Shown piece after piece: positions 57,469 to 64,000 of a stretch of DNA of 64,000 bases (position 1 is the first letter of the stretch; each line of letters begins with the position of its first letter). The notes below the pieces were generated by a model, which was not told the DNA's origin, searched no databases, and saw nothing but the letters and a program-made list of their open reading frames with translations. Origin of the DNA: Curtobacterium sp. Leaf183. Lineage in GTDB: Bacteria > Actinomycetota > Actinomycetes > Actinomycetales > Microbacteriaceae. The stretch lies in contig NZ_LMPO01000001.1 in the NCBI RefSeq assembly GCF_001424385.1, forward strand, positions 628,673-692,672. Direction: 5' to 3'. The translations under genes were made by a program, and so were the position numbers.

Positions 57469-57835
57469 CCGCCGCTGACGCCCCGTGGTCTCCCCTCGGC
57501 GCACGGTGCTCGCGCGCCGCCAACCTCGCACCGTGCTCGGCACGCGATGCGCACCGTGCGAGGTTCGCGCGCCGTGCGAGGTTGACCGCCCCGTGCCCGG
57601 CAACAACCCTGCACCGAGCAAGGAGCGCCGCACCCGCCACCAGCCTCGCACCGTGCTCCCCCGCCCGAAGCAACGTACGAGGTCTGCGCACCGTGCGAGG
57701 TCCACGCCCCGTGCGAGCTTGAAGGCCCCGTGCCCGGCAACAACCCCGCACCGAGCAACCAACGCCGCACCGGCCACCAACCTCGCACCGTGCCGACTCG
57801 GGCGACCCTGCCGCCCCGACCGCCGCGCGACCCGC
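57469..57835. other. gene-free region with repeat array
   Basis: No supported gene. Almost entirely the repeat array described for 57521-57793. Apparent long minus-strand reading frames here are low-complexity products of the repeats. Confidence 0.6.
57521..57793. repeat. array of two imperfect ~130-bp units rich in inverted repeats
   Basis: CCTCGCACCGTGC occurs at about 57524, 57645 and 57781, and its complement GCACCGTGCGAGG at about 57551 and 57687. The block CCCCGTGCCCGGCAACAACC is repeated at about 57589 and 57727. The pattern is a duplicated unit plus the start of a third, each able to fold on itself. Confidence 0.75.
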
Positions 57836-58258
57836 CTAGTGCGTCGGCCGCGGCGGGCGCCGCATGCTGCGACCGGCCTCGGCGTGCGCGGAGTCGACGT
57901 CCGCCTTGCCCCGGTCGGCCGCGCGACGCAGCCACGCAGGCCCGTGCGACTTCGCCCAGTCCCAGAAACGGTGCAGTTGGGCGCGGAGCCACGTGATGAT
58001 CCGGTGGAAGAAGTGGAACTCGCTCGCCAGGATCGTCAGGCCGATGAACACGACCAGCCACCCGGGGCCGGGCAGCGGAACGAGGATGAGTCCGATCACG
58101 ACGACGAGCCCGCCGACGATGCCGATCAACACCTTCCAGAACAGGTGCACGTGCGGCCGCGCGTGGATCCAGGCGCGCATGTCGTGGAACCACTGGAAGC
58201 GGTGCCGACGCACGCCGTCCACTGCACCCGCAGTGCGGTCGTCCTGCTCGCCGTCCAT
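57836..58258 (-). CDS. TIGR02611-like (PGPGW) membrane protein
   Basis: A 140-residue protein with two membrane helices around residues 42-63 and 68-84, joined by the PLPGPGW motif that defines the family. The N-terminal 35 residues and basic C-terminal tail are cytoplasmic. Function unknown in the family. Confidence 0.8.
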   Translation of the reverse strand: MDGEQDDRTAGAVDGVRRHRFQWFHDMRAWIHARPHVHLFWKVLIGIVGGLVVVIGLILVPLPGPGWLVVFIGLTILASEFHFFHRIITWLRAQLHRFWDWAKSHGPAWLRRAADRGKADVDSAHAEAGRSMRRPPRPTH

Positions 58259-58344
58259 GCTCGAACGCTAGGGCCCGCGGCTGGGAATCCGCGGCGCAGC
58301 AGGTGCCGATCGGCCGGGTGAGCAGAACCGGTCAGCGACGTCCG

Positions 58345-58359
58345 GACGGGAGGCCCGTC
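58345..58359. terminator. short palindrome overlapping the DksA-like stop
   Basis: GACGGG-AGG-CCCGTC, a collapsed version of family 1 palindromes, at the end of the gene that finishes at 58358. Confidence 0.4.
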
Positions 58360-58690
58360 AAGCGTGCGCGACGCACGTCGCGGCCCACGGGACGGCCGCC
58401 AGCCGGGCCTCCGGGATCGGTTCGCCGCCGACGACGCACATCCCGTAGGTGCCCTCGTCGAGCCGCGCGAGCGCGGCGTCGACCTGCTCCACGCGACGAC
58501 GCGCATCGTCCCGGACCGCCCCGAGCGAGCCCCGCTCCCACGCCAGCGTCGCCCCCTCGGGGTCGTGCTCGTCGTCCGTGTTCGCCCCGTCGCGGGCGTC
58601 ACTGACGTCGCGCATGCTCCGCTCGACGTCCGCGAGCAGCTTCACGGACCGGCTGCGTTCGTCGAGCAGTGCCGCACGGGGGTCGTCCAT
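58358..58690 (-). CDS. DksA/TraR-like protein with degenerate zinc finger
   Basis: A 110-residue protein: a coiled-coil (about 10-80) followed by GTYGMCVVGGEPIPEARLAA and a final CVAHA. Relatives have CxxC...CxxC; here only the first and third or fourth cysteine positions remain, the second being replaced by Gly. So zinc binding is probably lost. A role like DksA at RNA polymerase is suggested only by the fold. Confidence 0.75.
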   Translation of the reverse strand: MDDPRAALLDERSRSVKLLADVERSMRDVSDARDGANTDDEHDPEGATLAWERGSLGAVRDDARRRVEQVDAALARLDEGTYGMCVVGGEPIPEARLAAVPWAATCVAHA

Positions 58691-58728
58691 GGCGACGACC
58701 GTAGTCCGACGGAATGGACGCCTGCTCG

Positions 58729-58742
58729 GATGCGTTCGCATC
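58729..58742. promoter_or_regulatory. palindromic operator candidate
   Basis: GATGCG-TT-CGCATC, a perfect palindrome ending 3 bases before the LLM ATG, between divergent genes. Confidence 0.45.
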
Positions 58743-58745
58743 GAC

Positions 58746-59777
58746 ATGACCAAGATCGGGTTCCTGTCGTTCGGACACTGGCGCGACGTGCCGGGGTCCC
58801 GTGTCCGCAGCGGCCGCGAGGCACTGCTGCAGGGCATCGACCTCGCCGTCGCCGCCGAGGAAGCGGGCGTCGACGGCGCCTACTTCCGCGTGCACCACTT
58901 CGCGCAGCAGCAGGCGGCACCCTTCCCGCTCCTGTCGGCGATCGCGGCGAAGACGAGCCGGATCGAGATCGGGACCGGCGTGATCGACATGCGCTACGAG
59001 AACCCGCTCTACATGGCCGAGGAGGCCGCCGCCACCGACCTCATCTCGGGCGGCAGGCTGCAGCTCGGCGTGAGCCGGGGGTCACCCGAGACCGCCCAGG
59101 CCGGCTACCAGTCCTTCGGGTACGTCCCCGAGCAGTCCGACCCGAACGGCGCCGACCTGGCTCGGTCGCACACCAACGTCTTCCGTCGCGCGATCGCCGG
59201 GGAACCCATGGCGGCCGCGAACCCGCAGATGACCGGCGCCGAGGGATCGCTGCCGATCCTGCCGCTCTCCGACGGCCTCGGCGACCGCATCTGGTGGGGC
59301 GCCGGCACCCGCGCCACCGCGGAGTGGACCGCCGAGCAGGGCATGAACCTGATGTCGTCGACGCTCCTGACCGAGGACACCGGAGTGCCGTTCGACCAGC
59401 TGCAGGCGGAGCAGATCGAGCGCTTCCGCCGCGTCTGGGCCGAGTCTGGCTGGGAGCGCACGCCGCGTGTCAGTGTGAGCCGCAGCATCATCCCGATCAC
59501 GGACGACGAGTCGCGGCACTACTTCGGTGTCCGGGCGCAGGTCGAGGGTTCCGACCAGGTCGGGTACCTCGACGGCGGGCTGGCACGGTTCGGCCGCTCG
59601 TACATCGGTGAGCCGGAGGAGCTCGTGGCTGAGCTCGCCGCCGATGCCGCGGTCCGCGCTGCCGACACCGTGCTCGTCACCGTGCCGAACCAGCTCGGCG
59701 TGGACTTCAACGCCCGGATGCTCGCGGCGGTCGCGAGTGTGATGCGCGAGGTGGACGCAGCGCCTGCCCTGGCCTGA
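58746..59777 (+). CDS. LLM class flavin-dependent oxidoreductase
   Basis: A 343-residue luciferase-like enzyme, with MTKIGFLSFGHW at the N-terminus, YFRVHHFAQQQAAPFPLLSA and GTGVIDMRYENPLYMAEEAA segments typical of the fold. FMN-dependent oxidation of a small molecule is expected; specifics are unknown. The palindrome right before the start codon suggests repression by an unidentified regulator. Confidence 0.85.
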   Translation: MTKIGFLSFGHWRDVPGSRVRSGREALLQGIDLAVAAEEAGVDGAYFRVHHFAQQQAAPFPLLSAIAAKTSRIEIGTGVIDMRYENPLYMAEEAAATDLISGGRLQLGVSRGSPETAQAGYQSFGYVPEQSDPNGADLARSHTNVFRRAIAGEPMAAANPQMTGAEGSLPILPLSDGLGDRIWWGAGTRATAEWTAEQGMNLMSSTLLTEDTGVPFDQLQAEQIERFRRVWAESGWERTPRVSVSRSIIPITDDESRHYFGVRAQVEGSDQVGYLDGGLARFGRSYIGEPEELVAELAADAAVRAADTVLVTVPNQLGVDFNARMLAAVASVMREVDAAPALA

Positions 59778-59875
59778 CGTCCCCCTTCCTGCCGACACCC
59801 GGGTTGGGACTGGGGTGGGTGGCTCGCTCCCCGTAGCGTCGGGGCGCACCGTCCCCTCGTCCTCAGGAGCGCTCC

Positions 59876-60322
59876 GTGACACTGCCGGCCGCCGGGTGGT
59901 TCCCGGACCCCCGGGACGCATCGCGTCTCCGCTGGTGGGACGGGCGCGCCTGGGGTGACGGCACGCGGCCCCTCCCGGCGCGACATCCCGTCGCGGCACC
60001 GGTCGTGGCCACGCCGACGGGACCGTCGTTCTCGGTGATGACCCCGCCGACTGAGCGGCACACCTGGGCCTACGGCGCCGCGACCTCCCGCCGGCTCTGC
60101 GCGTTCGCGGTCTCTGCCGCGGTCCTCGCGATCGCGTCCCTCGTGCTCAACCCGTGGGGAGCGTTCAGCGTCCTCGCCGTCCTCGCCGGGGCGGTCGGCA
60201 TCGTCCGCCCGGGCGCGACGGGACGCTGGCGGGTCCTGGCGCGGAGCGTCGCGGCGTCCGCGATCGTGGTCGCCCTCGGCACGGGCCTCGTCGCCCTGAG
60301 CGCCGCCACCGCGCTGTTCTGA
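59876..60322 (+). CDS. DUF2510 small membrane protein
   Basis: A 148-residue protein with the DUF2510 motif at the N-terminus (GWFPDPRDASRLRWWDG RAW pattern), a Pro-rich linker, and helices in the C-terminal half (FAVSAAVLAIASLVLNPWGA and following). AGGAGC lies before the GTG at 59876. Function unknown; common in actinobacteria. Confidence 0.82.
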   Translation: MTLPAAGWFPDPRDASRLRWWDGRAWGDGTRPLPARHPVAAPVVATPTGPSFSVMTPPTERHTWAYGAATSRRLCAFAVSAAVLAIASLVLNPWGAFSVLAVLAGAVGIVRPGATGRWRVLARSVAASAIVVALGTGLVALSAATALF

Positions 60323-60339
60323 CCAACGCCAGCCCGGCG

Positions 60340-61335
60340 CTACCGCCGCGCCCGCGGGTGTGACGTCTGGTACACGTCCCGCAGCATGTCCGCCGTCACC
60401 ATCGTGTAGATCTGCGTGGTCGCGACGCTCGCGTGGCCGAGCAGCTCCTGCACGACCCGCACGTCCGCGCCGCCCTCGAGCAGGTGCGTCGCGAACGAGT
60501 GCCGGAACGTGTGCGGCGACACGTGGTCGGTCAGGTCAGCCCGCGACGCCGCCGCCTGGATCACGAGCCACGCACTCTGCCGCGACAACCGAGCACCCCG
60601 TGCCCCGAGGAACAGCGCCGGCGTCGACGGACCCCGCACCGCGAACACCGGTCGCGCCCGCACCAGGTACGCGTCGACCGCGGCCTGCGCGTAGCTGCCG
60701 AGCGGCACGATCCGCTGCTTGTTGCCCTTGCCCGTGACCCGCACGACCGACACGTCGGTGTCGAGGTCGGCGGACTCGTCCTCCACGGACAGCGTCGTCA
60801 CGTCGTCCACCGACAGCCCGACGGCCTCGGAGATGCGCGCACCGGTGGCGTAGAGCAGCTCGAGCAGTGCCCGGTCCCGCAGCTGCACGGGGTCGTCGCC
60901 CTCGACCGCGCCGAGCAGCCGCTCCATGTCGTGCACCGAGATCGCCTTGGGCAGCCGCATCGGTGCCTTCGGCGGGCGGACGGAAGCACCCGGGTCCAGC
61001 GGCAGCCAGCCCTCACTCGCGGCGAACGTGGCGAAGGACCGCACGGAGCTGAGCATCCGTGCGACGGACCGCGGCGCGAGCGGCCCCTGGGGCCGAGTCG
61101 CCAGGTACGAGACGAACCCGGCCAGGTCCGCGCGTGCGAGTCGCCCGACGTCGGCCACCACCGCTGCCCCGCCGGCACGGTCGGCACCCGCGGAGTCGAC
61201 GACCGGCTGCGTGGCGATCCACTCCCCGAACGCGGACAGGTCGCGCCGGTAGGCCGCCAGGGTGTGCTGCGACAGCCCCCGCTCGATGGCGACGTGCCGC
61301 AGGTAGGTCTCCGTGGCACGGTCGAGCGGGATCAC
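60340..61335 (-). CDS. xerD: tyrosine recombinase XerD
   Basis: A 331-residue site-specific recombinase that resolves chromosome dimers at dif. All catalytic residues are present: R167, K203, H275, R278, H301 and Y310. Location beside NUDIX and pyrG genes is the usual chromosomal context, so it is the housekeeping enzyme rather than a mobile-element integrase. The GTG at 61335 follows TAGCCT by exactly six bases; its first bases do not overlap the NUDIX stop at 61345. Confidence 0.93.
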   Translation of the reverse strand: MIPLDRATETYLRHVAIERGLSQHTLAAYRRDLSAFGEWIATQPVVDSAGADRAGGAAVVADVGRLARADLAGFVSYLATRPQGPLAPRSVARMLSSVRSFATFAASEGWLPLDPGASVRPPKAPMRLPKAISVHDMERLLGAVEGDDPVQLRDRALLELLYATGARISEAVGLSVDDVTTLSVEDESADLDTDVSVVRVTGKGNKQRIVPLGSYAQAAVDAYLVRARPVFAVRGPSTPALFLGARGARLSRQSAWLVIQAAASRADLTDHVSPHTFRHSFATHLLEGGADVRVVQELLGHASVATTQIYTMVTADMLRDVYQTSHPRARR

Positions 61336-61341
61336 CTCAGC

Positions 61342-61347
61342 AGGCTA
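61342..61347 (-). promoter_or_regulatory. -10 box, leaderless promoter of xerD
   Basis: Minus-strand TAGCCT overlaps the NUDIX stop codon, six bases before the xerD GTG. Confidence 0.5.
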
Positions 61348-61914
61348 GCCGCGTTCGATCGCGTCCACGGCGAGCGCTGCCACGATGAGCGCGGAGTTCT
61401 GCAACCGACCGTCGAGGACACCGGCGACGACCTCGGAGCGGGGCACCCACCGGGCGACGATGTCGGCCTCCTCTGCCTCGCGCTCGAAGGCCGTCGGGGT
61501 CGCCCGGACGTCCCGCGCGCGGTAGATCTGGATGAACTCGTTGCTGCCACCCGACGAGGTGTTGTACCGCACCAGCGGCTCCCACGTGTCCGCCTCGATG
61601 TCGGCCTCTTCCGCCAGCTCGCGCTTGGCGGCGGTCAGGTGGTCCTCGCCCGCCATGTCGAGCAGTCCCGCCGGCAGCTCCCAGTCCCGCAGGTGCACCG
61701 GGTGCCGGTACTGCTGGATGACGAGCACGCGCCCCTCGGCGTCCTCGGCCCAGACCGCGACGGCGCCGGTGTGGTCGACGTACTCCCGCACCATGCTGCC
61801 GCCGCCGTAAGCGACGGTGTCCCGGCGGATGTCCCACACGGCGCCCTCGTACACGAGCGCCGATTCGGTCACGGCGGAGGAGGCGGGTTCGTCAGCGATG
61901 GGTGCGTCGGTCAC
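61345..61914 (-). CDS. NUDIX hydrolase, ADP-ribose pyrophosphatase-like
   Basis: A 189-residue hydrolase. The Nudix box runs from GLLDMAGEDHLTAAKRELAE through EADIEAD, with the REL-x-EE core. The preceding WELPAG region is typical of ADP-ribose pyrophosphatases. The GTG at 61914 is preferred: TTGGAT lies exactly six bases before it. An earlier in-frame start at 61950 is less likely. Confidence 0.9.
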   Translation of the reverse strand: MTDAPIADEPASSAVTESALVYEGAVWDIRRDTVAYGGGSMVREYVDHTGAVAVWAEDAEGRVLVIQQYRHPVHLRDWELPAGLLDMAGEDHLTAAKRELAEEADIEADTWEPLVRYNTSSGGSNEFIQIYRARDVRATPTAFEREAEEADIVARWVPRSEVVAGVLDGRLQNSALIVAALAVDAIERG

Positions 61915-61962
61915 GACCCCATCCAACCAGTGCCTTCTGTCCCACAACACACGCGATGGGAA

Positions 61963-62015
61963 GTCGGATCGCGCACGGCCGGTGGGACCTTCCGACCCAC
62001 CACGCGCGATTCGAC
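61963..62015. repeat. palindrome family 2, copy 2
   Basis: GTCGGATCGCGC (61963-61974) pairs with GCGCGATTCGAC (62004-62015), one mismatch. Aligns gap-free over 53 bases with 42700-42752. Confidence 0.65.
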
Positions 62016-62042
62016 CTCCTGCGCGCGGTGGGCGCGACCACA

Positions 62043-62091
62043 GACGGACAGGAGGCTCCCCACCGGTCCGGTGGGGAGCCTCCCGTCCGTC
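62043..62091. repeat. palindrome family 1, copy F
   Basis: Arms of 24 bases (GACGGACAGGAGGCTCCCCA start) with one mismatch around a single central base. It follows the pyrG stop codon by 16 bases and likely terminates pyrG. Confidence 0.85.
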
Positions 62092-62106
62092 ACGTGGTGA
62101 CGTCGA

Positions 62107-63828
62107 CTACGCGACCTCCACCGACTCCGTCTCCGGGTCGAAGAGACGGGACGACTCGTTGCGCACGATCGCAGCACCGACCAGTCCGGCGAACAGCGGG
62201 TGCGCGTTGTTCGGCCGCGAGCGCAGCTCGGGGTGCGCCTGCGTGCCGATGTAGAACGGGTGCTCGGCGCGGTCGAGCTCGACGTACTCCACCAGGGAAC
62301 CGTCGGGCGACGTGCCCGAGAACACCAGGCCGGCGTCCGCGATCTGCTGGCGGTACCGGTTGTTGACCTCGTAGCGGTGACGGTGCCGCTCCGACGCCTC
62401 CGGTGCGCCGTACAGGTCGGCGGCCAGCGAGCCCTCGGTGAAGTGCGCCGGGTAGAGCCCCAGTCGCATCGTGCCGCCCAGGTCGCCGCCGGCGATGATG
62501 TCCACCTGCTCGGCCATGGTCGCGACCACCGGGGTCGGGGTCTGCGGGTCGAACTCGGAGCTCGACGCGTCGACCAGACCGGCCTCGTGGCGGGCGTACT
62601 CGATGACCATGCACTGCAGGCCGAGGCACAGTCCCAGCGTGGGGATGTGGTTCTCGCGCGCGAACTTGAGCGCCCCGAGCTTGCCCTCGATCCCGCGCAC
62701 GCCGAACCCGCCGGGGACGCAGATGCCGTCGACGTCGCCCAGCTGCTTGGCGGCGCCCTCGGGGGTGGTGCAGTCGTCGGAGACAACCCATTTCAGCGTG
62801 ACCTTCGCGTTGTGGGCGAACCCGCCGGCGCGCAGTGCCTCGGTCACGGACAGGTAGGCGTCGGGCAGGTCGATGTACTTGCCGACCAGCGCGATCGTGA
62901 CGTCCTTCTTGGGCTCGTGCACGGCCTGCAGGACGGGGTTCCACGAGGTCCAGTCGACCGGACCCGCGTCGAGGTGCAGCGCGTCCACGATGACCTGGTC
63001 GAGGCCCTGGCTGTTGAGCAGCGTCGGCAGGTCGTAGATCGACGGGACGTCGACGGCGTTGACCACGGCGTCCTCGTCGACGTCGCACATCAGCGCGATC
63101 TTGCGCTTGTTCGACTCCGACACCGGGCGGTCACTGCGGAGCACCAGGGCGTCGGGCTGGATGCCGATCGAGCGGAGCGCGGCGACCGAGTGCTGCGTCG
63201 GCTTGGTCTTCTGCTCACCCGAGGCGTTCATGAACGGCACGAGCGAAACGTGCACGAAGAAGACGTTGCTCCGGCCGAGCTCGTGACGGACCTGCCGCGC
63301 GGACTCGATGAAGGGCTGGGACTCGATGTCGCCGACCGTGCCACCGACCTCGGTGATGATGACGTCGGGCTGCGGGTCGTTCTCGGCCTGCTCGCGCATC
63401 CGGCGCTTGATCTCGTCGGTGATGTGCGGGATGACCTGCACGGTGTCGCCGAGGTACTCGCCGCGGCGCTCCTTGGCGATGACCGTCGAGTAGACCTGCC
63501 CGGTCGTGACGTTGGCCGCCTGCGACAGGTTGATGTCGAGGAAACGCTCGTAGTGCCCGATGTCCAGGTCGGTCTCGGCGCCGTCGTCGGTCACGAAGAC
63601 CTCACCGTGCTGGAACGGGTTCATCGTGCCCGGGTCCACGTTGAGGTACGGGTCGAGCTTCTGCATGACGACCCGCAGACCGCGAGCCGTGAGGAGGTTG
63701 CCGAGGCTGGCTGCCGTCAGGCCCTTGCCGAGCGACGAGACGACCCCGCCGGTCACGAAGATCTGCTTCGTCACCTTCGGGGTGGTGTTCTGCGTGTTTG
63801 CCTGGGTACCGCTGGAAGAGTCCGCCAC
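62107..63828 (-). CDS. pyrG: CTP synthase
   Basis: A 573-residue amidotransferase that makes CTP from UTP and glutamine. The N-terminal synthetase domain begins [20 protein letters not shown], and the glutaminase domain has the nucleophile cysteine in [15 protein letters not shown] and the His-x-Glu end in [12 protein letters not shown]. Start GTG 63828 gives a short acidic N-terminal extension before the fold. Confidence 0.97.
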   Translation of the reverse strand: MADSSSGTQANTQNTTPKVTKQIFVTGGVVSSLGKGLTAASLGNLLTARGLRVVMQKLDPYLNVDPGTMNPFQHGEVFVTDDGAETDLDIGHYERFLDINLSQAANVTTGQVYSTVIAKERRGEYLGDTVQVIPHITDEIKRRMREQAENDPQPDVIITEVGGTVGDIESQPFIESARQVRHELGRSNVFFVHVSLVPFMNASGEQKTKPTQHSVAALRSIGIQPDALVLRSDRPVSESNKRKIALMCDVDEDAVVNAVDVPSIYDLPTLLNSQGLDQVIVDALHLDAGPVDWTSWNPVLQAVHEPKKDVTIALVGKYIDLPDAYLSVTEALRAGGFAHNAKVTLKWVVSDDCTTPEGAAKQLGDVDGICVPGGFGVRGIEGKLGALKFARENHIPTLGLCLGLQCMVIEYARHEAGLVDASSSEFDPQTPTPVVATMAEQVDIIAGGDLGGTMRLGLYPAHFTEGSLAADLYGAPEASERHRHRYEVNNRYRQQIADAGLVFSGTSPDGSLVEYVELDRAEHPFYIGTQAHPELRSRPNNAHPLFAGLVGAAIVRNESSRLFDPETESVEVA

Positions 63829-63925
63829 GGGATTCCATCGTACGTCAGAACTGCCGGGAGGCGCGACCCACCTCCCCCGCGCGCGTGTCCGCCCGGCGGG
63901 TGGTCGGGCGTCGGGCGCCGCTCGC

Positions 63926-64000
63926 GGCCGTCAGGCAGCTCAGGCGCTGCTCATGGCCGTCAGGCGGCTCAGGCGCTGCTCATGGCCGTCAGGCGGCTCA
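63926..64000. repeat. 29-bp tandem repeat reaching the window edge
   Basis: GGCCGTCAGGCRGCTCAGGC plus GCTGCTCAT, at 63926, 63955 and 63984 (the last cut by the end of the window). One base differs between copies. The 29-base period does not preserve a reading frame, so it is probably non-coding. Confidence 0.8.

Noticed and set aside
57521..57793. Possible CRISPR array
   Set aside because: Units are ~130 bp and mostly identical throughout, with no unique spacers and no cas genes nearby.
57341..58193. Minus-strand frames across the repeat array
   Set aside because: They translate duplicated low-complexity repeat DNA (ARCxxxRARTS-like) and lack start signals.
60340..61335. XerD as an integrase of the 28-37 kb island
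   Set aside because: It sits far away in the conserved NUDIX/pyrG neighbourhood and fits the housekeeping dimer-resolution enzyme.

Overview
The window is high-GC actinobacterial DNA, dense with genes on both strands. A class Ib nrdHIEF operon with a NrdR box, the xerD / NUDIX / pyrG neighbourhood and a plant-polysaccharide gene set suggest a Microbacteriaceae member. Curtobacterium is a plausible genus, but that is inference; no rRNA or tRNA gene is visible to test it.

Layout. 1-3.6 kb: a GntR-type regulator cut by the window edge, a secreted fibronectin-III protein, a TetR regulator and a secreted GH16 hydrolase. 4.1-11.4 kb: a sugar locus. A binding-protein ABC importer and a GH127 beta-L-arabinofuranosidase form a tightly overlapped operon, divergent from a LacI regulator; two matching operators lie between them. 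11.9-15.1 kb: a DUF6421-like / SDR / threonine aldolase operon. 15.2-17.9 kb: an unusual SDR with a zinc-ribbon and a GDSL lipoprotein. 18.0-21.1 kb: a LysR regulator divergent from mesX-mesD, a folate-independent methionine synthase pair. 21.1-28.2 kb: a DUF1023 hydrolase with a lipoprotein partner, a PRC-barrel protein, a photolyase-like protein with its FAD domain first, and two MFS transporters.

28.7-37.1 kb is an accessory island of different texture and lower GC. It holds a DNA methyltransferase and restriction enzyme pair, an opposed two-gene DUF262 plus ABC-type ATPase/TOPRIM module, a membrane pentapeptide-repeat protein, a frameshifted gene and a decayed copy of the 3' end of nrdF. 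It abuts the intact nrdHIEF operon (37.1-41.1 kb), so the nrdF 3' end looks like the insertion point.

41.4-64 kb returns to core-like gene content: MFS transporters, an aldo/keto reductase, RNase HI, a DUF3516-type helicase, two luciferase-like flavin oxidoreductases, a GH3 glucosidase with a divergent TetR regulator, an ArsR-type regulator / methyltransferase operon divergent from an MFS gene with twin operators, XerD, a NUDIX hydrolase and CTP synthase.

Two genome-wide habits stand out. First, intergenic gaps carry short palindromes that fall into at least three sequence families, mostly at gene ends. Second, at least eleven genes have a -10-like hexamer exactly six bases before the start codon, as expected for leaderless mRNAs.
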